Below are positions 55,140-63,737 of a DNA stretch of 64,000 bases, one piece after another (position 1 is the first letter of the stretch; each line of letters opens with the position of its first letter). The stretch is from Solwaraspora sp. WMMD1047 (GTDB lineage Bacteria; Actinomycetota; Actinomycetes; Mycobacteriales; Micromonosporaceae), in the NCBI RefSeq assembly GCF_029626155.1, contig NZ_JARUBL010000001.1:434001-498000 (forward strand), in the 5' to 3' direction. The notes beneath the pieces are model-generated. The model was not told the DNA's origin. It searched no databases and saw nothing but the letters and a program-made list of their open reading frames with translations. The position numbers were made by a program, and so were the translations under genes.

Positions 55140-55703
55140 ATGAGCGCGCGTCCGACAAGCCCCCAGCAGCACGGGCCGGCGGTGGGTCGGCGGTTGCGCG
55201 AACTCCGTGAGGCGCGGGACCTGACCCTCTCCGAGTTGGCCCGCCAGGCCGGGGTGGGCAAGGCGACCCTGTCGGGGCTGGAGAACGGCACCCGTGACCC
55301 CCGGCTGGAGACCCTCTACGCGATCGCCGCCGCGCTCGGCGTACCCATGAGTGCTTTGACGCTGGAGCGCGGCGCCCCCGCCTCGGCCGCCGCGCCGGTG
55401 CGCGGGGAGGCGGTGATGTCGACGCTGCTGGAGGTCTTCGAGGAGCCGGCCGCCACGTACGAGTTGTTCGCGCTGCGCATCATCACCGACGTCGAACAGG
55501 TCTCTCCCGCCCACCCGGCCGGCGTGACGGAACACCTCACCGTCTTCTGCGGCCACGCCCGGGTCGGCCCGATCGACGCACCGCTGTCGGCGGGGCCGGG
55601 CGAGCACGTCTCCTGGACAGCCGACACCCCACACCTGTACGCCACCGCCGGCCCCGTGGCGGTTGAGGCGACGCTGCTGATCCGTACGCCATCCGCTGGT
55701 TGA
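55140..55703 (+). CDS. XRE-family regulator with C-terminal cupin domain
   Basis: The 187-residue protein has an N-terminal HTH (VGRRLRELREARDLTLSELA, RQAGVGKATLSGLENGTRDP, LETLYAIAAALGVP) and a C-terminal cupin domain (HPAGVTEHLTVFCGHARVGP, SAGPGEHVSWTADTPHLYAT). Such proteins sense small molecules through the cupin. It is divergent from benE and probably represses it in the absence of the transported compound. Confidence 0.9.
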   Translation: MSARPTSPQQHGPAVGRRLRELREARDLTLSELARQAGVGKATLSGLENGTRDPRLETLYAIAAALGVPMSALTLERGAPASAAAPVRGEAVMSTLLEVFEEPAATYELFALRIITDVEQVSPAHPAGVTEHLTVFCGHARVGPIDAPLSAGPGEHVSWTADTPHLYATAGPVAVEATLLIRTPSAG

Positions 55704-55818
55704 CGCCGCACTTCGGCCTCATGGCGACGGCCCCTCGCAGGGGGGCATTGATCAGGATTCGAGAAGTAACCCGCGGCCTGCCGCTCTAGCGTGTGACTGG
55801 CCACCTGAGGAGGAAGTC

Positions 55819-56256
55819 ATGGCGAAGCACGGATCCGGCGGGTTCACCGATGTCGAGCGCGCTGCGATGCGGGAGCGCGCCGCAGAACTGCGCGCCGAGA
55901 AGGGCGGCAAGAAGGCCGCGGCCGGGCTCGACGACCTGCTGAAGAGCATCCAGGCGATGCCGGACGATCAACGCGTCATCGCCGAGCGCGTCCACGTCAT
56001 CGTCACCGAGGTCGCACCGGGCCTCCGACCGAAGACCTGGTACGGACAGCCCGCCTGGGCGAACGCCGACGGCAAGGTGGTGGTGTTCTTCCAGTCCGCC
56101 GCGAAGTACGGCACCCGCTACAACAGCCTTGGCTTCGATGAGGCAGCCCAGCTCGACCAAGGGGTGATGTGGCCGACGTCGTACGCGATCACCGGCCCGC
56201 TCGGTGTCGCCGAAGAGAAGCAGATCGCTGACCTCGTACGGAAGGCTGCCGGCTGA
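55819..56256 (+). CDS. DUF1801 / YdhG-like protein
   Basis: The 145-residue product has the DUF1801 pattern: a helical N-terminus rich in Lys and Glu, then IVTEVAPGLRPKTWYGQPAW, ADGKVVVFFQSAAKYGTRYN and SLGFDEAAQLDQGVMWPTSY. YdhG-like proteins are small alpha/beta proteins of unclear function. GAGGAGGAAG gives a strong RBS. The stop abuts the end of the convergent Rpn-like pseudogene with no gap. Confidence 0.85.
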   Translation: MAKHGSGGFTDVERAAMRERAAELRAEKGGKKAAAGLDDLLKSIQAMPDDQRVIAERVHVIVTEVAPGLRPKTWYGQPAWANADGKVVVFFQSAAKYGTRYNSLGFDEAAQLDQGVMWPTSYAITGPLGVAEEKQIADLVRKAAG

Positions 56257-57135
56257 TCAGCCGTGGAGGACATCCTCCAGGGTGGCGGCGGTGCTGGCTC
56301 GATCGAGCCAAGATTGGAGTCGGTCCAGGTCGGTGCAGGCCAATATCTGCTGACTGGTCTGGGCGGGCACGGGGATGCCCCGCGCTTTGAGGACGATCAG
56401 GATCGATCGGGCCCAGCCACGTGCTTCGCCGCGGGCCTCGCGCCGGGTGGCAATCGCCCGCGACAGCTCGCTGCGGTACTCGTGGCCGACGGTCCTGGAG
56501 ATGTACTCATCCCAACGGTCGCGGGCGGCTGGCGGCAGCCCGGCCAGCACAATGTCGTGGTACGGCATTGCCGTGCTCGGGGGCAGTGATCGCAGGGGCC
56601 TCCATCAGCGCCGGGAAGGTGGCCTCGAACTGGGCGTCGTGGCCGTGGCAGATGGCGGAGAGCACGGCAAGGGCGGGATTGGCCTGGGACTTTTTCACGT
56701 CCAGGACGAGGGGCACATCCGTAGGCGTGAAGATCAACGGCCGTAGGGTCAGGCTCAGCCCGTCGTACGCGAAAAGGTCGCGGTACCGGCCTGCGACCCG
56801 GGCGTCGGGGCAGTAGACGAGCAGCGCGACGTCGACACCAGCTCGGCCTCGATGCGGGCTACATAGAGGTTCCAGGTGCGCCGGGTGGTGTTGGTCCGGC
56901 CGCGCTGGATCTTGAACACGACGGCGAGCAGCGGCCGGTCGTCAAGATCGCAGAACAGCAGCGTGCTGTGAGCGTCAAACACCCGCGGGCCCAGCCCTTG
57001 AACGGCCGTCGAGTGGACGCGGGCATGGTGGTAGTCAGGCATCTTCACCTGGAAGACGTTCGTCAGCAGCCAGGCCACCAGGCCGGGGTCCAGTTTGGCC
57101 AGAGCCACCGGGGACTCGTGTTCCGCACTCGGCAT
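56257..57135 (-). pseudogene. Rpn/transposase-like nuclease family protein, frameshifted
   Basis: Three frames must be joined to recover one protein of about 290 residues. Part 1 (57135 to about 56842) ends TWNLYVARIEAEL; part 2 (about 56842 to 56575) reads GVDVALLVYCPDARVAGRYR, LSLTLRPLIFTPTDVPLVLD, ANPALAVLSAICHG; part 3 (56568 to 56257) starts MPYHDIVLAGLPPAARDRW and ends ILACTDLDRLQSWLDRASTA, ATLEDVL. This matches the Rpn-like family frequent in actinobacteria. Two single-base indels break it, near 56842 and 56570. TATGGT lies 7 nt ahead of the first ATG, so the gene kept its promoter. Confidence 0.75.
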
Positions 57136-57226
57136 GCCGGACACCATACGAGACCGCACCGACACTCGGCGTGAGGTGGTGCTGGCATGTCTCATTGGGA
57201 CTGTGGGGGCGGGTACGGTGCCGGCC

Positions 57227-58867
57227 ATGGCGTGGTTCACGGAAGCCGACCTCGAAGACCTGGCCGGCGAGCGCTCGTTCAGTCGGGGGCAGGGGTATGT
57301 CGAGGTGGTGAGCAACCTGCGGGACCTGCCTGACGGGGTGGTCGCCACCGTGTCGGGCACCGACCGGTACCAGGTCCGGCTCTACGACGCCGACGGTGAG
57401 CTGGACGGCGACTGCAATTGCCCGTACGGCGAGGAGGGCAACTTCTGCAAGCACTGCGTCGCCGTCGGCCTGCGGTTGCTGGGTCGGGAACGGACCACCG
57501 GCAACGTCCGAACCAGCGGAGCATCCGAGGTCGATGTTCGGACGTTCATCGCCACCCTAGGGCACGGCGAGCTGGTCGATCTGGTGTGGCAGCAGGCCAG
57601 CGATGACCCGGCCATGTACCAGCGGATGCTGCTCCGCGCGCTGGCCGGTGCGGAAACCGTCGACCTCGGACTCCTGGCCGAGCAGGTCGAGCGGCTGGCG
57701 GTCGACTGGATCGGCTACGGCGAGGAGGACGAGTACGCCGAGGGCGCCGACGCGGTCATCGACGCCCTCGCCGCGCTGGTTCCCGACCATGCGCCCGAGG
57801 TGCAACCCCTGCTGCGACGGGCGTTCTGCCTGCTCTGCCAGGCCGCTCAGCGGTCGGAGGAGCACAGCGGCGCCGCGATCGAGTCGGCCGGCGCAGCGTG
57901 GGACGTCTACCTCCAGGCGTGCGAGATCGCACCGCCCGACCCGAAGGAACTGGGCGAGTGGTTCGCGGAGTTCCGGCTGGCTGAGTCCGATAGTCCGGAC
58001 GTCAGCATCACCGACATCGGTGACCTGCTGGGCGACGAGGGCCTGGACGCCTACTGGGCGGTGCTGGAGACCGCCAAGGCCGCCAAGCCGTCGGACTGGA
58101 CGGTACGCAGGCTGCGGCAGGAGTTGATCCGGGCGACCGGGGATCTCGACGCGCTGGTGGCCTGTTACGCCGAGGATCTGTCCAGCCCACAGCGCTATGT
58201 CGAGATCGCGCGGCTGCTGCTGAACGAAGGCCGGACGGCCGACGCGACCGAGTGGTTGGAGCTGGGTCGCGCCAGCGTCGACCGTTGGGACTACCACGCG
58301 AGTGGCCTGGCGGATCTGCTGGTGGAGTTGTACACCGACGCCGGCCGTACCGAGGACGTCATCGCGCTGTTGCAGGCACGGTTCCGGTCGGAAGGCAGCG
58401 TCGAAACCTACCGGGCACTACGGGAGGCCATTCTCGCTGCGGACTCCGGGCGTTGGCCGCATGAGCGTGAACAGGCATGGTCGCTGCTGCGGCGTAGGGC
58501 CGACGACGCCACTCTCTGGGGCTCCGGCAATGTGTACGTGCGCGTGCTGCTGCTGGAGGATGAGGACGAGGCCGCCTGGGAGGCGATCAGCCGGTACCGC
58601 TGCGATCCGCAGACCCGCTTGTCGGTCACCCACCGACGGTCGGCGACCCACCCGGCCGAGGCGCTGACGATCTACCTCCCGATCATCGAGGAAGCCGTGG
58701 CCCAGGGCAGCGGGGCGGGCTACGAGCGGGCCGCTGACCTGCTGGTCACGCTCAGGGGCGTGTTCGCCCGAGCCGGCCAGGACTTCGAGGCGGAGGTGGT
58801 CCGGCTGAAATCGACGCACAGCCGCAAGCGAAACTTCCTCGCCGCACTGCGCCAGCGGGGACTGTGA
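57227..58867 (+). CDS. SWIM zinc-finger protein
   Basis: The 546-residue protein has an N-terminal SWIM domain with Cys63, Cys65, Cys74 and His76 (CNCPYGEEGNFCKHC), preceded by the usual FTEADLEDLAGERSFSRGQG. The remainder is helical repeats resembling TPR (YVEIARLLLNEGRTADATEW, LADLLVELYTDAGRTEDVIA). SWIM domains bind DNA or proteins; in bacteria many lie beside SWI2/SNF2 helicases, but no helicase is adjacent here. TACGGT (57214-57219) lies 7 nt ahead of the ATG. Function unknown. Confidence 0.82.
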   Translation: MAWFTEADLEDLAGERSFSRGQGYVEVVSNLRDLPDGVVATVSGTDRYQVRLYDADGELDGDCNCPYGEEGNFCKHCVAVGLRLLGRERTTGNVRTSGASEVDVRTFIATLGHGELVDLVWQQASDDPAMYQRMLLRALAGAETVDLGLLAEQVERLAVDWIGYGEEDEYAEGADAVIDALAALVPDHAPEVQPLLRRAFCLLCQAAQRSEEHSGAAIESAGAAWDVYLQACEIAPPDPKELGEWFAEFRLAESDSPDVSITDIGDLLGDEGLDAYWAVLETAKAAKPSDWTVRRLRQELIRATGDLDALVACYAEDLSSPQRYVEIARLLLNEGRTADATEWLELGRASVDRWDYHASGLADLLVELYTDAGRTEDVIALLQARFRSEGSVETYRALREAILAADSGRWPHEREQAWSLLRRRADDATLWGSGNVYVRVLLLEDEDEAAWEAISRYRCDPQTRLSVTHRRSATHPAEALTIYLPIIEEAVAQGSGAGYERAADLLVTLRGVFARAGQDFEAEVVRLKSTHSRKRNFLAALRQRGL

Positions 58868-58925
58868 CGTTCAGCCCGGGTTTCGGCTCACGAACCCAAT
58901 CGGGGCAAGCTATGGTCTGCAGGAC

Positions 58926-59069
58926 ATGCTGGAATCCGGGCTGCCGAGCCTGCGCGACACGCTGACCGCGGCCGCCGCGCAATCCCTCGCACCTTCGCCG
59001 CTATCGGTGTGGATTAGCTTGCTCACCGTCACTTCTGCTATGACTGTGGCATGTCAATTCGACGGCTGA
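58926..59069 (+). other. Possible 5' remnant of a lost gene at the island edge
   Basis: TATGGT (58911-58916) and an ATG 9 nt later open a 47-codon frame beginning MLESGLPSLRDTLTAAAA. The first 20-odd residues look like a genuine protein start, after which composition drops and the frame runs into the ATPase gene. It may mark where foreign DNA joined the ancestral chromosome. Low certainty. Confidence 0.3.
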
Positions 59070-60388
59070 TCTTTGGAAACTACCGGTCGTTTCGCGAAGA
59101 GCACGAGATTGAACTGGCGCCGGTCACGATCGTGCTCGGCAAGAACAACTCGGGCAAGAGCGCACTGGTTCGCGTCCCGCTCGTAGTCGCCTCCGGCTTC
59201 AACAACAGCTCACCGGCTCCGCTGGACATGGCCCGCTTTGGCGTGGGCGGCGTGGGCACTACCCGGGACCTCTACTTTGATCAGCACACCTTGAGACGCC
59301 TACTCCGGCTGGGTATCAGTGTGGACGGATCACGGCCCTTTACTATGCGCGCGGACCTCCAGTACGTCGACGAGTTGGGTGATGCAGTCGTCGTTTCGCT
59401 CCGCATCGACCATCCGCGAGGGGATCCTGAGCAGGCCGAAACGGTGGAACTGATCTCCACGCGGCTACTCAGTGAGAATAGGAGGCCCGCACCAGCCCTC
59501 GACGGCACTCTGAAAGGTCCGACGAGACATGTCTCGCCGAGGGAGCCCGAGGAGTACGAGATCCGCGCTACTGGTCTGCCTCCCCGCGTGGCTCGGGTTC
59601 CATTTTCCGGACTGCTTCCGGCTCCTGGAACCTTGGCGGGATTGCAAGAGCTATTCGAACTAGACCCTGGTCCGATCAGCTATCTGGGACCATACCGGAA
59701 GCCGGTGTTTCAACAGTGTAGGCGAACGACCGAGACCCCGGTCGGATTAGGTAATCAGCACGGAGGGTCGCCCGCCACGAGCGATCCTGAAAAGGATCTC
59801 CCGGATGCTCAACTGCTTGACCTGGTGAATGATAAGTTGACAAAAGTCGTGCCGGGATGGCGCATCAGCGGGGTTCGGCGCGGGCCACTCTGGTCCCCAA
59901 TCTTGATCCGTGACGGCTCTCGGTCTCAGCTCAATCTCGCTGACGCGGGTAGTGGCCTCAATCAGGTCCTGCCGATTCTAATCAAATGCGCGTCTGACGA
60001 GTTGGCCGGTGCCGGCAGGATGGCTTCTTTGCAGATCGTTGAAGCGCCGGAGGCGCATCTGCATCCTGCGGCTCATGCCGAGCTGGCCGACCTCTACTTG
60101 GCGGTCGCCCGAGAGACCGGAACCCGGCTGCTCGTTGAAACGCACAGTGAGACGCTGCTACTGCGGTTGCGTCGCCGAGTTGCCGAAGGAGCTAACGGTA
60201 TAAGTCCGGAGGACATTGCAATCTACGTTGTGGAGCAGAGCGACGGAGTTTCGTGTGTCCGTCGGGTTGGTCTCGACAGCCTCGGCAATCTGGACGACGC
60301 TTGGCCACACGGCTACTTCTCGCAGGACTACCACGAGGTGCGGGAGCTCGCTCGCGCCCAACTGGAGAAGGTCGGCGATGCGCCCTAA
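59051..60388 (+). CDS. AAA ATPase, OLD/DUF3696-like
   Basis: The 445-residue ATPase has Walker A GKNNSGKS (30-37), a long insert, the signature-like region LNLADAGSGLNQVLPILIKC, a Walker B region MASLQIVEAPEAHLHPAA and the switch His in VETHSETLLLRLR. The C-terminus LDDAWPHGYFSQDYHEVREL matches the DUF3696 end. At the EEPE/EQPE position it reads EAPE. There is no TOPRIM domain, so it is not a full OLD nuclease. DNA here is visibly less GC-rich than elsewhere and the codon use differs, which indicates transfer. It is convergent with an HNH nuclease gene; a defence role is plausible but unproven. Confidence 0.8.
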   Translation: MSIRRLIFGNYRSFREEHEIELAPVTIVLGKNNSGKSALVRVPLVVASGFNNSSPAPLDMARFGVGGVGTTRDLYFDQHTLRRLLRLGISVDGSRPFTMRADLQYVDELGDAVVVSLRIDHPRGDPEQAETVELISTRLLSENRRPAPALDGTLKGPTRHVSPREPEEYEIRATGLPPRVARVPFSGLLPAPGTLAGLQELFELDPGPISYLGPYRKPVFQQCRRTTETPVGLGNQHGGSPATSDPEKDLPDAQLLDLVNDKLTKVVPGWRISGVRRGPLWSPILIRDGSRSQLNLADAGSGLNQVLPILIKCASDELAGAGRMASLQIVEAPEAHLHPAAHAELADLYLAVARETGTRLLVETHSETLLLRLRRRVAEGANGISPEDIAIYVVEQSDGVSCVRRVGLDSLGNLDDAWPHGYFSQDYHEVRELARAQLEKVGDAP

Positions 60389-60656
60389 CGGTCCCACGTG
60401 GCCATCAGTTAAGCGACACGCATGGGGCTCGACGCATCTATGCTTTGAAGACGGTGTCGAGGTGCCACTCAAGGAATTTGTTGCTCGGTTGATCGACTTG
60501 CCGCTCCGGCAGAGCGATGCTCTTACCTTCCATCGTGTAGAAGTAGGTGCCGTTTCCGAACTCTTCGCGGAGTCGTGTACTCACCATCAGCCGCTTCTTC
60601 GGGCTTATGGCGAGATAACCGCGGTCGAAAAGGATATGTACATCCGCTCGAAGTAA
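60378..60656 (+). CDS. Short open frame overlapping the ATPase stop
   Basis: A 92-codon frame starting at an ATG inside the last codons of the ATPase gene (11-base overlap). The beginning, MRPNGPTWPSVKRHAWGSTH, looks protein-like, but from 60438 on it lies antisense to the HNH gene. It could be the remnant of a second gene of the ATPase operon cut off by the HNH gene. No family recognised. Confidence 0.3.
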   Translation: MRPNGPTWPSVKRHAWGSTHLCFEDGVEVPLKEFVARLIDLPLRQSDALTFHRVEVGAVSELFAESCTHHQPLLRAYGEITAVEKDMYIRSK

Positions 60657-61367
60657 GATGCCGTTGTCGATTCGATGCTCTCCGCCCTTGTTCAGGGAGC
60701 GAATGTGAGCAGCTTGTAGAGTTGGCAGTAGGCGGCTCCCGGTTACAGCACATCGCCTCTGGTACGCCTCGATTACCGCCACCTGGAAAGAACCTTGACC
60801 GAGCCGCTGGCGTGAGAGTCGAGGGTCACTGTAGACCGGGCCAGGGCGGTGCCATGGCTCACTCTGGTCGACTTCAACTGCCGTTCCAGTCAACCAACCA
60901 AGGAGCATGTCGAAGTACTCCCGGTAACCTCCGGTTGAAAGATCGTAGGTCTTGCCTTGGGTGAGGTTGGACGAGAAATCCGGTGGCGGATCGGCTGTTG
61001 CGCCATCGGTGAAGAACTTGACATCGCGCACGAATATGCAGCCAATATCGGGATCGTCATTAGGGCCAAGAGGCAGTCTGCGGTATCTAGCAATACTGCT
61101 GCGCATCTCTTCGAGGCTCGCCATCCCATTGGCCTCGCCAAGGATCTGCCAGGCTCTGGAAATCGGAAGCTTGGTTGCTCCGCTAAAGAATCCTCCACCA
61201 ACAATCCGATTCTGCGGATACTTCGACTTGAAAAGGAACGGCTCGCCAATTTGGAGCGCGTGAAATCCACCGCCAGAAGGTCGCCAAAAGTTGACTTCGT
61301 CCAGGTGCGGACGTGCCGCGAGGAAGCGATGCCAGTTCCCGTCCGTAACTCCTACGAAGGCCTTCAC
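60438..61367 (-). CDS. HNH endonuclease (HNH_2 type)
   Basis: The 309-residue protein has an N-terminal recognition-like domain (MKAFVGVTDGNWHRFLAARP, then IGEPFLFKSKYPQNRIVGGG) and a C-terminal HNH_2 nuclease: AYQRRCAVTGSRLLPTLQAA, HIRSLNKGGEHRIDNGILLR, ADVHILFDRGYLAI, with the expected His, Asp/Asn and His residues. It looks complete. The start is GTG, with TAATCT 5 nt ahead. GC is lower than in the core. Convergent with the DUF3696 ATPase, unlike the co-directional PtuA/PtuB genes of Septu. Confidence 0.85.
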   Translation of the reverse strand: MKAFVGVTDGNWHRFLAARPHLDEVNFWRPSGGGFHALQIGEPFLFKSKYPQNRIVGGGFFSGATKLPISRAWQILGEANGMASLEEMRSSIARYRRLPLGPNDDPDIGCIFVRDVKFFTDGATADPPPDFSSNLTQGKTYDLSTGGYREYFDMLLGWLTGTAVEVDQSEPWHRPGPVYSDPRLSRQRLGQGSFQVAVIEAYQRRCAVTGSRLLPTLQAAHIRSLNKGGEHRIDNGILLRADVHILFDRGYLAISPKKRLMVSTRLREEFGNGTYFYTMEGKSIALPERQVDQPSNKFLEWHLDTVFKA

Positions 61368-61674
61368 CGCGAAGATTATTCACGTGAAGCCCGATGTTCG
61401 CCACTGCCGGTTCGGTCGCCCTTCGTAGCCAGCTTGCTGACCTCCCTCGCGGGCATGGCAGGGGTAGCCCGTTGAGGCCCCGAACGGCAGCCCACCCCGC
61501 GATCCTGCGTCACCCGCTGCCCGAACGCCGGCACCGCACCTGCCAACGAGCCATCAAACGCGGCCGACACAACTCCTACCGCGTCAAACGACTCACCGAC
61601 AAGATCATCCGCCACTCCGGACCACCCGCACCCATCCTGGCCTGCCCCAAGAGCCTTATCTGAACGGCATTGGG
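61368..61674. other. Region without a supportable gene
   Basis: About 300 bases between the HNH gene and the small-protein operon. GC content rises again near 61440. A frame at 61394-61663 has a basic stretch (CQRAIKRGRHNSYRVKRLTD) that might be a transposase or phage-protein scrap, but I cannot assign it. Probably the right edge of the acquired segment. Confidence 0.35.
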
Positions 61675-62115
61675 CTATGAGGCACGCTCCCATTGGCGGG
61701 CTAGGTGCTCGGCGGCTGAGAGGAATGTCTCTAGGCCATCGTCAGTGACGCCTTCCAGGAGGTTCCAGACTAGGAGCATCTCTGTCTCGATGACTGTCTC
61801 GGTCGGTAGCTTCTCCATCTCCTCGGTGTTGCCGGAGCGTGCGGCCTGGATGAGGGTCTCGGCTGCTACGGGGTCGACGTCGAAGTTGGTGTGTCCGATG
61901 TTCTGGCGGGCGTCGGCGACGAAGCGGATCACGTCGTTGGTGGTGCTCGATGGGCCGAAGCGGTCCTGGACGGCGTTGTAGAAGGCGGCGGAGACGACCA
62001 GCCCGAAGCCATCCCAGCCGGCCTGGTCGAGCGCCGCGCAGCGCTCGCGGTAGGTCTCTGCGTCTCCCTTGATCATGAGTCGGATCAGGTCAAGATGGGC
62101 TGTCTGGACTGTCAC
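61675..62115 (-). CDS. Small protein of unknown function, third gene of a GntR-linked operon
   Basis: The 146-residue, mostly helical, acidic product starts MTVQTAHLDLIRLMIKGDAE and contains VSAAFYNAVQDRFGPSSTTN and DVIRFVADARQNIG. It has no membrane segment or signal peptide. I do not recognise a characterised family. The start (GTG) lies 26 bases inside the end of the preceding gene, so translation is coupled. It is the last gene of the unit. Confidence 0.7.
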   Translation of the reverse strand: MTVQTAHLDLIRLMIKGDAETYRERCAALDQAGWDGFGLVVSAAFYNAVQDRFGPSSTTNDVIRFVADARQNIGHTNFDVDPVAAETLIQAARSGNTEEMEKLPTETVIETEMLLVWNLLEGVTDDGLETFLSAAEHLARQWERAS

Positions 62116-62731
62116 GTCTCTCCTCGTTCTTCTTGCGTCCTGCGTCGAGCGCTTTCAGGCCGGCCGCGATCACGATGGCGCCGCCGACGATCACGGCTGA
62201 GGCGGCGTCACCGAAGTTCCCGGTCCCCTGCTGCGGTGCGGTCGGGGGAGTGCTGGACGGCTGGGATGTCGCTGTCGTGCCCTTGGGACGGGCTTCCTGG
62301 ATGAAGTCGATGATCTTCTTGCCAGCGTTGCCGGCCTTCTCCGCGTTGTTGGTCACGGCCCGTGCGCCCTTGCCGAAGGCGTTGGAGCGTCGGGCGGCGT
62401 CCTGCACCAGTTGTTCCCCGCTTGGCATCGCGGAAGGTGCGTCAGCGGGAGAGACCGAACCGGGGGCGATGTGGTTGGCGTAGTCGATGATGTGCTGCCG
62501 GATCTCGTTGATCAGGCGGGCCATCTTGCCCGACTTGGCGCCGGCGATCTGGATCTCAGAGATCGCGGCCTTGATCTCCGGGTGCTCGCTGCCGCGACCT
62601 GCCTCCGTGTAGCGGGACAAGGCTTCGAGCGCGTCGGCTTGAGCGCGTCCTGCGGTGACGGCCGACGCGGCGAGCTGGTCCTGGGCGGCTCGGAGCTGGG
62701 CGACGATGTCGCCGATGCTTCCCGTCGCCAT
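62090..62731 (-). CDS. Helical protein with C-terminal membrane segment (DUF6244-like)
   Basis: The 213-residue product has a coiled-coil-like N-terminal half (IGDIVAQLRAAQDQLAASAV, IRQHIIDYANHIAPG), a Pro/Thr/Gln linker (about 150-175) and a hydrophobic helix near the end (AASAVIVGGAIVIAAGLKAL) followed by a charged tail. The N-terminal pattern recalls small WXG100-like or DUF6244 helical proteins of Micromonospora, an impression only. It overlaps both neighbours. Confidence 0.68.
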   Translation of the reverse strand: MATGSIGDIVAQLRAAQDQLAASAVTAGRAQADALEALSRYTEAGRGSEHPEIKAAISEIQIAGAKSGKMARLINEIRQHIIDYANHIAPGSVSPADAPSAMPSGEQLVQDAARRSNAFGKGARAVTNNAEKAGNAGKKIIDFIQEARPKGTTATSQPSSTPPTAPQQGTGNFGDAASAVIVGGAIVIAAGLKALDAGRKKNEERRDSPDSPS

Positions 62732-62988
62732 CAGATTCTCGCCGCGTAGCTGTTCGCGTGCTCGATCGCGGACTCGTACCGGCGGACGGTTCGCTCCAGC
62801 TCAAGCCGCAGCTCATTGAGCTTCCTGGACATTTGCGTGACGTGGTCGTGGGCGCTGTCATGGGTCACTCGTTGGGCGAGCATGCCAGCGTCGCGGGCCT
62901 CGGTGACGCCGCGTTCCAGGGTCTCGCGTCCCTGCTTGGCGGCCGTATTGCCTCGGCTGATCGTCTGCTTGACCTCGTCAATGTTCAT
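62731..62988 (-). CDS. Small helical protein, WXG100-sized
   Basis: The 85-residue product is one continuous helical hairpin-like sequence (MNIDEVKQTISRGNTAAKQG, MSRKLNELRLELERTVRRYE). Length and pattern are those of small secreted or scaffold proteins such as WXG100, but there is no WxG motif. Its stop overlaps the next start (TGATG). It is the first gene of the operon, 95 bases after the GntR gene. Confidence 0.68.
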   Translation of the reverse strand: MNIDEVKQTISRGNTAAKQGRETLERGVTEARDAGMLAQRVTHDSAHDHVTQMSRKLNELRLELERTVRRYESAIEHANSYAARI

Positions 62989-63083
62989 CGCGACCGATCC
63001 TGCTGCCCGTCACCGGACGCACACTATCGGACATCGGCCAGGCGCTACAGGCCCAGCGTCGGCGGGAGCGGTGAGACGAGCGG

Positions 63084-63314
63084 CTATTCGGAGGACTCGG
63101 CTTTGACGTAGACACCTCGGCCTTGCTGGCCGTGGACGAGGTTGCGCTCGTGCAAGATCGAGACGGCGCGGTAGGCGGTCGCCACGCTCACGTCGAACTG
63201 GTCGGCCAGTTCCTTGGTGCTGGGCAGCTTCGTGCCGTTCGGCAGCTCTCCGCTCTTGATCTTTGCGGTGATCTCGTCCGCGATCCGTCTGTATTCGGCA
63301 GGTCCTGTGGGCAT
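63084..63314 (-). CDS. Short GntR-family regulator
   Basis: The 76-residue protein is only the winged HTH: YRRIADEITAKIKSGELPNG, TKLPSTKELADQFDVSVATA, YRAVSILHERNLVHGQQGRG. There is no effector domain, so it resembles the YtrA-like or actinobacterial minimal GntR proteins. AAGGGGG lies 6 nt ahead of the ATG. It lies upstream of three small genes on the same strand and probably controls them. Confidence 0.9.
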   Translation of the reverse strand: MPTGPAEYRRIADEITAKIKSGELPNGTKLPSTKELADQFDVSVATAYRAVSILHERNLVHGQQGRGVYVKAESSE

Positions 63315-63737
63315 GACACCCCCTTGGTTCGGCTCTGCTATTCGATCACGCGGCTAGCTTGTGCAGCAAGTGACGTAGGTGCATAAAGTTGGGGGTTCAC
63401 TTACGGAACAATCTGACGTATGTTGGTGGCGGCCAGGCCCCCTTGGTTCGGCAAACCGGTGGTCGGCCCCGTTCGGGTGGTACTCGCGCTGTTGCCCGGA
63501 CGGCTTCGCGTTCCGGTGCTGTTCGGCGCCATGAGCAGCATCGGAACGCGGGGAGTGTGGCAGCGCGAGTGGGCTCCAGGCGTGCCGCGTCTGGATGGGT
63601 CGGGGTGGCGTCGGTGCTCCGGGGTGGTGGTCGGCCCGCCCCTGGCCCTCGACCGGCGTCACTCGGCGAGCCCGGCAACACAGGAGAGCTACAGCACGGG
63701 AGGGGAGTAGAAGGGCGGGACCGGCGGGTTCCTCCGG
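63315..63737. other. Intergenic region with direct repeats
   Basis: About 420 bases. The 15-base sequence CCCCCTTGGTTCGGC occurs at 63319-63333 and 63438-63452; the first copy contains the GntR RBS. The heptamer TGACGTA occurs at 63371-63377 and 63414-63420 and could be a regulator half site. A plus-strand frame at 63420-63710 has no recognisable protein character. Confidence 0.4.

Noticed and set aside
59051-61367. Calling the ATPase/HNH pair a Septu system
   Set aside because: The genes are convergent rather than in one operon, and the ATPase ends in a DUF3696-type segment; similarity to PtuA/PtuB cannot be shown without searches.
63420-63710. 97-codon plus-strand frame near the window end
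   Set aside because: No RBS, unusual composition and no recognisable motif; it overlaps the repeat region.
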